From contig OZ253374.1 of the NCBI GenBank assembly GCA_965260935.1, forward strand, positions 1,736,001 to 1,800,000: 64,000 bases of DNA, in the 5' to 3' direction. This DNA comes from JBBROS01 sp965260935 (GTDB lineage Bacteria; Pseudomonadota; Alphaproteobacteria; Acetobacterales; Acetobacteraceae). Position numbers and translations under genes: made by a program. Under the pieces are notes generated by a model that saw only the letters and a program-made list of their open reading frames with translations, had not been told where the DNA came from and ran no database searches. The first letter of the stretch is position 1, and each line of letters begins with the position of its first letter. This document shows, piece after piece, positions 35,460-44,296 of this stretch.

Positions 35460-37061
35460 ATGTCGGCAGCAGCCCACAGCCATGATCGTCATGCGCACGA
35501 CCATAATCACGCTCCTGGATTTGTGAAACGGTGGTTGTTTAGTACCAACCATAAGGATATTGGCACTTTATATCTGCTGTTTGCGATTTGCGCGGGAATA
35601 GTCGGGGTGGCGCTTAGCGTTCACATGCGTATGGAGCTCGCTCACCCCGGCCTGGCCTATTTCAAGTCGGGCCAGGAGTGGAACGCGACAGTTACGGCTC
35701 ATGGATTGATCATGATCTTTTTCATGGTCATGCCTGCCATGATTGGGGGATTTGGGAACTGGTTCGTTCCGATCATGATCGGTGCTCCTGACATGGCCTT
35801 TCCAAGGCTTAACAACATCAGTTTTTGGCTTCTCGTTCCAGCGTTCATACTTATTATGTTTGGCCTAATGAGCGGAGACGGTGCGGGATCTGGCTGGACA
35901 CTTTACCCGCCGCTGTCGGGCGCGACTTACATGTCTGGCCCGGCTATGGACTATACGTTGTTTGCTCTCCATCTTGCTGGTGCAAGTTCCCTGCTCGGAG
36001 CAATCAATTTCATAACAACAATTTTCAATATGCGTGCCCCTGGTATGACTTTACACAAAATGCCGCTATTTGTGTGGTCAATGCTAGTAACAGCATTCTT
36101 ACTGCTGCTCTCAATTCCGGTGCTGGCCGGTGCAATCACTATGCTCATTACTGACCGAAACTTTGGAACTTCGTTCTTTGACCCGCAAGGCGGGGGTGAT
36201 CCCGTGTTGTTCCAGCACTTATTCTGGTTTTTCGGGCATCCAGAGGTTTACATCATGATCCTTCCAGGATTTGGAATGATCAGCCACATTGTATCGACTT
36301 TTTCAAAAAAGCCGATATTTGGCTATCTTGGTATGGCTTACGCGATGGTGGCAATTGGCGTCGTCGGCTTCGTAGTTTGGGCGCACCATATGTTTGTTTC
36401 CGGCATCAGTGTCGATACGCGTGCGTATTTCATGGCGGCAACGATGATTATCGCTGTCCCAACAGGAATCAAAATTTTCTCTTGGATCGCGACAATGTGG
36501 GGTGGATCACTTGAATTAAACACACCGATGCTTTTCTCAATCGGTTTTATATTTTTGTTCACGCTTGGAGGGGTTACCGGAATCGTATTATCGAATGCAA
36601 GCATCGATCAAATTCTACACAATACCTATTATGTTGTCGCTCATTTTCATTATGTATTGAGTCTTGGCGCTGTCTTCTCAATCTTTGCAGGATTTTATTA
36701 TTGGATTGGCAAAATGTCCGGTCACCAATACCCAGAGTTTTGGGGAAAGGTTCATTTCTGGGTCACCTTTATAGGCGTCAACTTGACATTTTTCCCAATG
36801 CATTTCCTTGGATTGGCCGGGATGCCGCGACGTTATCCTGACTACCCTGACGCTTTTGCTGGGTGGAACTACGTTGCATCTATCGGAGCCTACATTAGCG
36901 CAGCGTCTGTAATCATATTTCTCTATGTTTTGTATCGTACGTTTACGTCCAAACAAGCTGTAGCTGATAATTACTGGGGCGTTGGAGCGACAACGTTAGA
37001 ATGGACGGTATCGTCTCCTCCCCCGTTCCATACGTTCAGTGAGTTGCCACGTGTCCGATGA
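35460..37061 (+). CDS. ctaD: Cytochrome c oxidase subunit I
   Basis: 533 residues with 12 expected membrane helices. Active-site residues can be read: heme a His in TAHGLIMIFF, the CuB His and cross-linked Tyr in FGHPEVYIM (A1 type, Glu present), the His pair in WAHHMFVSG, K-channel Lys in PTGIKIFSW, and heme His pair in AHFHYVLS. D-channel entry Asp is in GAPDMAFPR. The N-terminus is His-rich (HSHDRHAHDHNHAPG). The stop overlaps the ctaB start. Codons end in A/T far more often than in the core genes. Confidence 0.97.
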   Translation: MSAAAHSHDRHAHDHNHAPGFVKRWLFSTNHKDIGTLYLLFAICAGIVGVALSVHMRMELAHPGLAYFKSGQEWNATVTAHGLIMIFFMVMPAMIGGFGNWFVPIMIGAPDMAFPRLNNISFWLLVPAFILIMFGLMSGDGAGSGWTLYPPLSGATYMSGPAMDYTLFALHLAGASSLLGAINFITTIFNMRAPGMTLHKMPLFVWSMLVTAFLLLLSIPVLAGAITMLITDRNFGTSFFDPQGGGDPVLFQHLFWFFGHPEVYIMILPGFGMISHIVSTFSKKPIFGYLGMAYAMVAIGVVGFVVWAHHMFVSGISVDTRAYFMAATMIIAVPTGIKIFSWIATMWGGSLELNTPMLFSIGFIFLFTLGGVTGIVLSNASIDQILHNTYYVVAHFHYVLSLGAVFSIFAGFYYWIGKMSGHQYPEFWGKVHFWVTFIGVNLTFFPMHFLGLAGMPRRYPDYPDAFAGWNYVASIGAYISAASVIIFLYVLYRTFTSKQAVADNYWGVGATTLEWTVSSPPPFHTFSELPRVR

Positions 37062-38035
37062 GGCATAACGCAGTGCTTCAGGCATCAAATACTGTCCTTG
37101 CATCGGAAAACAGGGCCGACTTGAAGGCGACGGTTCGCGATTGGGTGGATTTGCTTAAACCGCGCGTTGTCGTATTGGTGATGTTTACCGGCATCGTCGG
37201 GCTCCTGCTTGCGCCCGGACATCTTGATCCACGCCTAGGTTTTGCGGCCATCTTGGCGATAGTTGCAGGTGCTGGCTCCGCTGGCGCCGTTAACATGTGG
37301 TATGACCGAGACATTGACGGGGTAATGAAACGTACATCGAGACGGCCGATACCGGCAGGGAGAATTCCTGCACATAATGTCCTAGCGTTTGGCATTATTC
37401 TCGCTTTCAGTTCGGTTATACTGATGTTTTTAGCAACCAACTTGATTGCAGCAGGATTGCTTGTTGCATCAATCATATTTTACGTTGTTGTCTATACGAT
37501 GTGGTTGAAGCGGCGTACCCCGCTCAACATTGTTATTGGTGGAGCGGCCGGAGCCTTTCCTCCAGTTATCGGTTGGCTTGCTGTAAGCGGCACGCTAACC
37601 CTGTTTCCGATCCTGATGTTCGCTATTGTCTTTCTCTGGACACCGCCTCACTTCTGGGCTTTATCACTCTATGCGCACTCGGACTATGAAGAAGCGGCTA
37701 TACCAATGCTCCCGGTGATGCGCGGCCAGCGCTCGACCCGATTGCAAATTTTCGTCTATACCGTCTTTCTTGTTGCAATCTCCTTACTGCCATACATGTT
37801 GGGTGAAGTTGGCGTACTTTATGGCGTGTTTGCCTTAGGGCTTGGTTGTATATTTATTGCTTTAGCGTATCAAGTTTATCTAGATCAGGATAAGTCGGGC
37901 CGAAGTTTATTAAATAATGTGCCAGCTAGGAAAACATTTGGTTTCTCGCTGCTATATTTGTTTTTATTGTTCGCGATGCTTGTAATAGATAAGTTTCTGT
38001 CTGTTTATATGTTCAAGTTGAAACTTTATATGTAG
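37058..38035 (+). CDS. ctaB: Protoheme IX farnesyltransferase (heme O synthase)
   Basis: 325 residues, multi-helix UbiA-type prenyltransferase. The first Asp motif is NMWYDRDIDGVMKRTSRRPI and the second region is YEEAAIPMLPVMRG. It transfers farnesyl from FPP (product of IspA) to heme b for heme O/A of the oxidase. It starts at ATG 37058 in an ATGA overlap with ctaD. It has the same low-GC style as ctaC and ctaD. Confidence 0.95.
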   Translation: MRHNAVLQASNTVLASENRADLKATVRDWVDLLKPRVVVLVMFTGIVGLLLAPGHLDPRLGFAAILAIVAGAGSAGAVNMWYDRDIDGVMKRTSRRPIPAGRIPAHNVLAFGIILAFSSVILMFLATNLIAAGLLVASIIFYVVVYTMWLKRRTPLNIVIGGAAGAFPPVIGWLAVSGTLTLFPILMFAIVFLWTPPHFWALSLYAHSDYEEAAIPMLPVMRGQRSTRLQIFVYTVFLVAISLLPYMLGEVGVLYGVFALGLGCIFIALAYQVYLDQDKSGRSLLNNVPARKTFGFSLLYLFLLFAMLVIDKFLSVYMFKLKLYM

Positions 38036-38037
38036 CT

Positions 38038-38154
38038 ATGGGCAAGCATCGAAGTTCTTTGCAGAAAAAAAACATAAGCTTAGTAGCTATTCTTGTTGGA
38101 GTTGTGGCTTTGCTATATGTCATTGGATATGTTAAGTTCCACATGATTTACTAG
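38038..38154 (+). CDS. CoxF-like 38-residue membrane microprotein
   Basis: ATG 38038 lies two bases after the ctaB stop. It encodes 38 residues: a basic start (GKHRSSLQKKN), one membrane helix (ISLVAILVGVVALLYVIGYV) and a short tail (KFHMIY). Size, topology and position after ctaB fit the CoxF-like small proteins of alphaproteobacterial oxidase operons. CtaG and CtaE would normally come next but do not. Confidence 0.7.
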   Translation: MGKHRSSLQKKNISLVAILVGVVALLYVIGYVKFHMIY

Positions 38155-38450
38155 TCTGTAAAGATTAACCCTAAAAATATCCGATGCAGGATGCTGATAG
38201 AGCACTAAATCAGTATGCTTTATTGCTGATCTTTAGGATCGTGTAATCTTAACTAGAAGAGAAGCAGTTCGTAACGCTTAGCCGTGTTCTCCATGACTTC
38301 CCTCGCAGCTAATGGGCAACACCTGACGAAAGAGTCCCGAACGGGGTTCCCGCTTGGAAGATGCCATGCAAGTCTCGCAAGTCTGGGCAGTGTGCGCCGG
38401 GGTCTCCGTAAGTTCCAGGCCTCCCGACCGCGCCCGCCTAGTCGGGATCT
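38155..38450. other. Gene-free spacer at broken end of oxidase operon
   Basis: About 300 bp with no supported gene. A weak stem (ATCAG/CTGAT near 38207-38228) could end the cta transcript. Sequence changes from AT-rich to GC-rich around 38280, where IS630 debris begins, and marks the probable junction. Confidence 0.45.
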
Positions 38451-39382
38451 CAGCGGATGGAACAGCCAACCGAAGCAGGTTTGGCGCGCGCAGGCCGTGC
38501 TGCTCGGTGCCGACGGCATCGGTGCCAACGCGGTCATGCGCGCGGCCGGCATATCATCTAAGTCCTGCGCCTGGCGCTGGCAGCAGCGCCTCACGGAGGC
38601 GGGCACGGACGGGGTGCTGGCCGACAACATCCGCCCGTCTCGCATCTCGCCGCCGGATACGACATTGGTCGAGCGCGCGGCCGCTCTGACTGTGGCCGAG
38701 CCGCCGGGCGAGAGTCATGCACCGGACAGCTACCGCCGCGGCCTGTACGGCCAGCGTCCGTCCGGCGCGCCGTATCTGGCGCAACCACGGCCTGCAGCCG
38801 CATAGGATGCGACAATAAGCTGTCGAACAATCCGATCTTTGCTGAAGCTTTGCGGCATTGCCGGCCTTACGTCAACCCGCCGGAGCACGCCGCCATGCTG
38901 TTTGTAGGCCAGAAAAGCCAAATCCAAGCTCTCGGCCCCACCCAGCCCGGCCTGCCGCTGAAAAAAGGGGCGCTGCGGCGCCATGACCCGCCGCCATAAG
39001 AGGAACGGCATGGCCGCCCTGTTTGCCGCCTCTAGCGTGAAGGCGGCGTTATCGGGCAGTGCATGCAGCGGCACGCCCATCAGGCGTTCACCCGCTTTCT
39101 CGGCGCCACCGGAAACCAGGTTACGGCCAACAAGCAGGCTCGCGCCGTGCTGGACAGCTACGCGGCCCCCAAGCACTCAAGCCCGTCGAATGGCTGAGCC
39201 GGCACGAGCAGCCCGCCTTCCACTTCACGCCGGCCTTGGTCTCCTGGACCAACGCCGTCGAAGGTTTCCTCGCCATCGTCGCCCTGCAGGCCGCGGTCAA
39301 CCGCTTCGTCAAAAAGGCAAGCCAGAACCCGGAACCCGTTCGCTGGACCAAGGACTCAGACGAAACCACCGCCGCCGTCTGA
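38451..39382 (+). pseudogene. IS630-family transposase, decayed
   Basis: Fragments in order but different frames: VWRAQAVLLGADGIGANAVM with RWQQRLTEAGTDGVLADNIR; then NPPEHAAMLFVGQKSQIQAL with GPTQPGLPLKKG; then MQRHAHQAFTRFLGATGNQV; then WLSRHEQPAFHFTPALVSWT with NAVEGFLAIVALQAAVNRFV. The VDEKSQIQAL motif has lost its catalytic Asp-Glu pair (reads VGQKSQ). Inactive. Confidence 0.75.
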
Positions 39383-39464
39383 TGGAGGCGCCACGCGTTA
39401 GATGCGCACCACTAAACTATGCTGTTCTTTTGAGGCAGTGTTCAGAATCCCTGAGCCTCACGAA

Positions 39465-40717
39465 TCCCCTCATTTGAGTTGACCCTCTACTAGGCGCGAT
39501 TCGGGCCGACTTCGTATGACCGCGGATAGCGGGTATGGAGTCTGGCGGTGGTCAAATTGGAGCGTCCGGACAAGCGGCTGTCGAATGTTCGGGGCTTCCT
39601 TGACGAGCTTTATGGTCGCGACCTGCATGCCAAGCGGGTTGAAGCCCTTGCGGGTGCCACGCTTGGCGTCATGGCGGGCGCTTCGCTCGCGGTGGCGACG
39701 ATTGGCCAGGCGCTGGCGCAAGCACGGGGCTGGGTGACCAAGCATGCGATCAAGCAGGTCGACCGCCCGATAAGCAACGCCGGCATCGAGGTGTGGGACA
39801 GCTTCGCCCGCTGGGTCCCGCATCAGGTCAACGCCCGGCCCAGCATCCTGGTCGCGATGGACTGGACCGACTTCGACCATGACGACCAGTCAACCCTCGT
39901 GCTGAGCCTGGTGACGGACCATGGCCGCGCGGCGCCTCTGATATGGCTGACGGTATGGAAAGAGGAGATCGCGACACGGCGCAACGACTGCGAGGACGCG
40001 TGCCTGTGCCGCCTGGCCGAGACGGTGCCCCCGCAATGCCGGGTGACGATCCTGGCCGACCGTGGCTTCGGCGACCAGAAGCTGTTCGCCTTTCTGGGCC
40101 GGATCGGCTTTGGCTACGTCATCCGCTTCCGCGGCAACATCCGCGTGACCGATGCCGACGGCACGTCCAAGCCCGCCGCCGAGTGGGTGGGCAAGAGCGG
40201 CCGGGCGCGCAAGCTGCGCGATGCGCGGGTGACGGCCAAGGGGCAGCAGGTCGGCGCCGTTGTGTGCGTTCATGCCAAGGCGATGAGGGAGCCCTGGTGC
40301 CTGGCCGCAAGCGACCCGGAGGCGTCGGCGGCGATGCTGGTCAACCACTATGCCCGCCGCTGGACCATCGAGCCGCAGTTCCGCGACACCAAGGATCTGC
40401 GCTTCGGCATGGGACTGTCGTCCACCCGCGTCGGCGAACCTATGCGCCGAGACCGGCTGCTGCTGGTCAGCGCCTTCGCGGTCGCGCTGCTGACGCTGCT
40501 CGGCGCGGTAGGCGAAAGCCTCGGCCTGGACCGGTTGCTCAAGTCCAACACCAGCCGGACCCGCACTCACTCGCTGTTTCGGCCGGGCTGCATGCTCGAC
40601 GAGCTCATCCCCAACATGCCCGAGCACCGCCTGCTGCCGCTCATGGAAGCGTTCGAGCAAGCGGTCTCAAAGGCACCAGATTTCAGCGGATTGTATGCTC
40701 AGGCGAAATGAGGGGAT
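39465..40717 (+). mobile_element. IS4-family insertion sequence (second type)
   Basis: The ends share TCCCCTCATTT as inverted repeats (39465 onward; complement ends at 40717). A single intact transposase gene fills it, its stop codon lying in the right repeat. It abuts an IS5 C-terminal remnant on the right and IS630 debris on the left. No direct target duplication was found. Confidence 0.75.
39548..40711 (+). CDS. IS4-family transposase, intact
   Basis: 387 residues. DDE residues: Asp in LVAMDWTDFDHDDQ, Asp in ILADRGFGDQKLFAFL, and Glu in YARRWTIEPQFRDTKDLRFG. The N-terminal helical part (VRGFLDELYGRDLHAKRVEA) is DNA-binding-like. It is unrelated in detail to the IS4 transposase at 2347. 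No frame break, so it may be active. Confidence 0.85.
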   Translation: MVKLERPDKRLSNVRGFLDELYGRDLHAKRVEALAGATLGVMAGASLAVATIGQALAQARGWVTKHAIKQVDRPISNAGIEVWDSFARWVPHQVNARPSILVAMDWTDFDHDDQSTLVLSLVTDHGRAAPLIWLTVWKEEIATRRNDCEDACLCRLAETVPPQCRVTILADRGFGDQKLFAFLGRIGFGYVIRFRGNIRVTDADGTSKPAAEWVGKSGRARKLRDARVTAKGQQVGAVVCVHAKAMREPWCLAASDPEASAAMLVNHYARRWTIEPQFRDTKDLRFGMGLSSTRVGEPMRRDRLLLVSAFAVALLTLLGAVGESLGLDRLLKSNTSRTRTHSLFRPGCMLDELIPNMPEHRLLPLMEAFEQAVSKAPDFSGLYAQAK

Positions 40718-40860
40718 GGCTGAGGCCCTGAACGAGTTTTCCTTCAAGCAGGAGCATGCAGGTCATCCGGAGCAGGTGCTGCACGATGAAGCCGAGCCGG
40801 TCGTAGCGCAAGGCCAGGCGCTTATTCTCCAGCAGCCAGGCTCGGCTCGCGCTTCACTAC
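40718..40860 (-). pseudogene. IS5-family transposase C-terminal remnant
   Basis: The minus strand reads SRAWLLENKRLALRYDRLGF, then IVQHLLRMTCMLLLEGK, the IS5 C-terminus. The matching middle part lies on the same strand at 43118-43331, so the two may be halves of one element split by the IS630 insertion. It is cut on the left by the IS4 element. Confidence 0.75.
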
Positions 40861-40916
40861 ACCGCGATCGTTCTGACTGGAATCAGTTAAAACGTGAATC
40901 GCCGTCTCAAATAAGG

Positions 40917-40961
40917 CTAGACCCGGATCGACCTGACACAGTTAGGGCGATCCAGGTCTAG
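40917..40961. repeat. Imperfect 14-bp palindrome beside IS630
   Basis: CTAGACCCGGATCG at 40917-40930 and CGATCCAGGTCTAG at 40948-40961 are inverted copies with one mismatch and a 17-base spacer. It resembles paired IS630-type ends and lies against the left end of the IS630 element. It could be a tiny MITE-like remnant. Confidence 0.5.
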
Positions 40962-41288
40962 AGCAGAATCCGATCAGTCTGGCTCATACCCGGCTGCAGT
41001 GAAGTGGTTTGCGCACTCCTGCGGCGTGACAGCGGGAGGGCATCGCGGATGGCGCCCCGCACGTCGACGCCCTTGTGTGCGGGAAGGTTGTCCATGACGA
41101 CCGTGTCGCCGTGCCGCAGCGTCGGGACCAGGACCTGCTCGACGTAGGCCTGGAACGCCGCCCGGTTCATCGGCCCGTCGAGGATCATGGGTGCGGTCAT
41201 GCCATGCAGGCGCAGAGCCCCGGTGAAGGTGGTTGTTTTCCAATGTCCATGAGGCATCGTTGGCCGCGCAAGGCTCGGCCCCGCAGCC

Positions 41289-42538
41289 GCAGGGCAATCG
41301 CTTGAAGTGCGGTCACGCTGATTGGCGGAGCAAAGCTTCAAGATAGGCGGTATCCCAAGCGGCTGATTTCCGCCTGACCTTAAGGCTGTGTTTGTCCTTC
41401 GGCCCGCGCAGCAGGTTCATCGCCATGTGCCGGACCGTGGCCATGTTCTGCGGCCCGGCACCGGATCGCAGGCGGTTGAGGTCCTCATGGAACACGACAT
41501 CGAGCACCCAATGCAGGCGGTTCTCGACATGCCAGTGGCACCGCACGGCGTGTGCGAACAGCTTTGCATCGAGCGGCAAGGACGACAGGTAGTAGCGCCG
41601 TTCGGAGCTGGTGCTGGCGTTGCGTTCGACCTCGGCCTCGACGACGGCGATGGCCCGCAGGCCCGGGAACCGCGGCTCACCCGGGAACCGGCGGGCGGTA
41701 GTGAGCCAGTCCACGTCGTGGCTGACCCAATGGCGGCGGACCTCGATGCGGCCGTGGTCGCCGTCGGTCGTCTCGAACCGGCTGTGGACCTTGCCCGCGG
41801 GATCATCGAGGTAGCGCCTGATCTCGTCATGCAGGCTGGACTGGTTGCCCTTGAGCGCCAGCAGGTAGTCGCCGCCGCGGTCGAGGACGGCCTGGGCGAT
41901 CTTGGTTTGCGTGCCCATGGCGTCGATGGTGACAAGCGCCCCGGTCAGCGCCAGGCGTTCAAGCAGAAGCGGGATGGCGGTGATCTCGTTGGACTTGGCC
42001 TCGCACGCCTGTTGGCCGAGCACGAGGCGCTGGCTGCTGGCCCATGCTGACACCATGTGGAGTGGCCCGCGATCCTTGGCACGGTCGTGGGTGCGGCGTG
42101 AGGTCTTGCCGTCGATGGCGACGATTTCGGGTGCAGTGGACGGGGCCGGGGCCGGGTCGCGGAGAGTTTCGACCCAGGCGGTGAAGCACTCGGCAAAGAG
42201 CGCGCCGTCGAGAGCGTTGATGACGTCGTTGAGGGTGTCGTGGCTGGGCACACCAGCCTTGAACGGCAGCAGGCGGCGCAGGAACTCCTGATGCGTCTGG
42301 CCCCAGCGCCTGATTTCAACGAAGTCTTCCGCGCCGGCCAGCGTGGCGCAGAGCACGACCAGCAGAACCTCGGGCAACGGAAACAGCACCTTCCAGGACT
42401 GACGCGGATCCTCCAGCACCGCGAAGTGGTCGATCAGCGATGGGCCGGGCATCGGGAAACCTCCTCAACGAGAGGTTTCCCATGAATCAGACTTCAGGCC
42501 GCGCCGGAATCCCAGTACGGTTCAAGCGATTGCCCTGC
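41289..42538 (-). mobile_element. Complete ISAs1-family element with 8-bp target duplication
   Basis: Perfect 18-bp inverted repeats GCAGGGCAATCGCTTGAA (41289-41306) and its complement (42521-42538). The octamer CCGCAGCC lies directly outside on both sides (41281-41288; 42539-42546). Removing 1250 bp plus one octamer restores the IS630 reading KMARLRGRALRG without a break. So the boundaries are exact and the insertion is younger than the IS630 copy. Confidence 0.93.
41313..42452 (-). CDS. ISAs1-family transposase, intact
   Basis: 379 residues, full length. Start LIDHFAVLEDPRQSWKVLFP; catalytic Asp in EIVAIDGKTSRRTHD; second Asp in ALVTIDAMGTQTKIAQAVLD; Glu in RCHWHVENRLHWVLDVVFHE. The end KSAAWDTAYLEALLRQ is typical. 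The gene fills the element between its inverted repeats. Probably active. Confidence 0.92.
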   Translation of the reverse strand: MPGPSLIDHFAVLEDPRQSWKVLFPLPEVLLVVLCATLAGAEDFVEIRRWGQTHQEFLRRLLPFKAGVPSHDTLNDVINALDGALFAECFTAWVETLRDPAPAPSTAPEIVAIDGKTSRRTHDRAKDRGPLHMVSAWASSQRLVLGQQACEAKSNEITAIPLLLERLALTGALVTIDAMGTQTKIAQAVLDRGGDYLLALKGNQSSLHDEIRRYLDDPAGKVHSRFETTDGDHGRIEVRRHWVSHDVDWLTTARRFPGEPRFPGLRAIAVVEAEVERNASTSSERRYYLSSLPLDAKLFAHAVRCHWHVENRLHWVLDVVFHEDLNRLRSGAGPQNMATVRHMAMNLLRGPKDKHSLKVRRKSAAWDTAYLEALLRQSA

Positions 42539-43117
42539 CCGCAGCCGGGCCATTTTGGTCGAGGCCCCGGTCTCGTCGATAAAGACCACGCGCTCCGGAT
42601 CAAGGTCAGGCTGGGCTTCGAACCAGGCTTTGCGCCGGGCCGCGACGTCGGGCCGCTCCTGCTCGCTGGCGTGTGATGTTTTTTGAACGTCATCGCGTGG
42701 CGATCGAGGAAGCGCCAAACCGTGCTGGCCGCGAAGAATGCAGCATGCTGCGTGCGCAGCAACTCGGCCAACTCGACGAGGGTGATGTCCTTCTGTGCCT
42801 CGATCGCGGCCAGGATCACGTCGCGGAAGGCTTCAATGTGGTGAGAGCGCGTGTCGCCGCCCTGGGGCTTGGCGCAGATCGCACCCGTGGCGTTGCAGGC
42901 GTGGACCTAGCGGACGGCGCTCGCCGCAGCAACGCCAAAGCGCTCGGCCGCAGCACGGCGGGACATGCCGCCAGCAACAGCAGCGATCAGCCTGGAACGA
43001 AGATCCATCGAAGGCGGCTTGCCCATGCACGCTGGCCTCCTGTCCAGCATGCAGGGTGAGTGACATCGCGCCCGCGTCGGGGAACCCCCTACGACTCACA
43101 TAGGTCAGATCGTGCTC

Positions 43118-43331
43118 TAGCCATCGGTGCTTGCCCGAACATGAACCGCTCGGCTGGCGCCATTCGCCGATGTGCGGTGCGGCTCCGAACGCATAGCTTG
43201 CGCTGATGCCCGGCGTCATGTCCCCTGTCGGCGAACATGTCCGCAACACGGGCCGCCATGGCGAAGGCGGACAGGAACAGGCGCTCAAAGATTAGGATGT
43301 CGTTGGTATTAGTAGCTATGGCGACACGCAC
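43118..43331 (-). pseudogene. IS5-family transposase middle fragment
   Basis: The minus strand from 43331 reads RVAIATNTNDILIFERLFLS, AFAMAARVADMFADRG and, shifted, HRRMAPAERFM/SGKHRWL. This is the stretch that precedes the C-terminal remnant at 40718-40860 in IS5 proteins. It is truncated upstream. Confidence 0.7.
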
Positions 43332-43430
43332 GCACGGTTCTGGCGGGCGGATACCCGGCCCAAGCAGGTATCGCCGTCCGACACTGCGGCTACAGCCGTC
43401 CCATATGACATATAAAAGACTTTAAAAGCA
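43332..43430. other. Spacer between IS cluster and SYLF gene
   Basis: Short spacer downstream of the SYLF gene. No feature was seen except the transition from IS debris to core DNA. Confidence 0.3.
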
Positions 43431-44204
43431 TCACCGCGGCGGCGACAATGATTGGCGCTCAATCGACTCCCTGCGTGGCGCAAGCTGTATTGGTCCACCA
43501 TTATTTTGCCCCGTCGGCGCCGCTGCCCCGGAGCCTGGATTGCTGCCACCGAATCGGGTCAGAACCGCTCGCAGCGCATCCGCTGCCGGGTTTGCCGCAT
43601 CCATGGAGATCAGGATTTGTTGTGGCCCAACTGGACGGCCGTAATAAGCCTGGTTCCACTCCGACTTCTGGCTCATCAGGCTTCCCCCCAGCGTCACCCC
43701 GGCATAAAGCCCACGCGCCCGGGTAAAGCCAACGATATCCGCCCGCAATGCCGCTGTTGTCGCTCCTTCTACGCCGCCGCCGAGGTCAACAAACGTCGCC
43801 GAAGCGTTCGCGCCAAGTTTGAACTGACTGTCCATAACCGCCTTTAGGCCGCGGTCGGTCATGATGAACAGCATCACCTGAGCGTCCTCAACCCCGGCTT
43901 GAAAGCCAATGCTGCCTCCACCAAGGCCGTAAAAGGCTGGCGACGACCACGACCCACCGCCATCGCGCGCCTCGAGCACGCAGCTTCCACCCTGGCCGCC
44001 GAACAGGAACCCCGCGCGGAACACCTGCGGACAGATCATCACGGCCCGCGCTCGGCGCAACACGCTTTGCGCGTCCTTCCCATCATGGTTGTTCAACATG
44101 TCCTGTGCCGCGAGCGTCGCGCGGTCAACCAATTGCTGCTGCTCGGATTGCGCCCTTGCTGCGAGCGGCAGCGCAATCAGCATGGCTGCAAGAATGATAC
44201 GCAT
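43431..44204 (-). CDS. SYLF (Ysc84) domain lipid-binding protein, exported
   Basis: 257 residues from ATG 44204. Signal peptide (RIILAAMLIALPLAARAQ) then the SYLF/Ysc84 domain: ARAVMICPQVFRAGFLFGGQ, SPAFYGLGGGSIGFQAGVED, AQVMLFIMTDRGLKAVMDSQ and GFTRARGLYAGVTLGGSLMS. The C-terminal ~40 residues are Gly/Pro/Gln-rich and disordered-looking. SYLF proteins bind phosphoinositide-like lipids in eukaryotes; bacterial roles are uncertain. The first 10 residues of the longer frame are not needed. Confidence 0.85.
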   Translation of the reverse strand: MRIILAAMLIALPLAARAQSEQQQLVDRATLAAQDMLNNHDGKDAQSVLRRARAVMICPQVFRAGFLFGGQGGSCVLEARDGGGSWSSPAFYGLGGGSIGFQAGVEDAQVMLFIMTDRGLKAVMDSQFKLGANASATFVDLGGGVEGATTAALRADIVGFTRARGLYAGVTLGGSLMSQKSEWNQAYYGRPVGPQQILISMDAANPAADALRAVLTRFGGSNPGSGAAAPTGQNNGGPIQLAPRRESIERQSLSPPR

Positions 44205-44296
44205 CGAACCCTCTCGAATAGAGGACGACATCATAACGTCAGATCATATGGTTCGAAAAGGAAGTTAATGATCCACTTGAATTCAGCAGCAACGCG

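Larger units (their letters stand above)
40961..43117 (-). mobile_element. IS630-family element with TA duplication, disrupted by ISAs1
   Basis: Ends are imperfect repeats (GAGCAGAATCCGATC at 40961, complement GAGCACGATCTGACC ending at 43117), each flanked by TA, the IS630 target. The transposase starts at ATG 43026: MGKPPSMDLRSRLIAAVAGG, an amber at 42907-42909 where Trp is usual, then LAAIEAQKDITLVELAELLR and VVFIDETGASTKMARLR. ISAs1 interrupts it after KMARLR. The other half resumes as GRALRGQRC and, after a shift, HGHWKTTTFTGALRLHG, VMDNLPAHKGVDVRG and a deleted end (FTAAGYEPD). Inactive. Confidence 0.85.

Noticed and set aside
39455..40730. Target duplication of the second IS4 element
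   Set aside because: The flanks show only an inverted TGAGCC/GGCTGA-like similarity, not a direct repeat.
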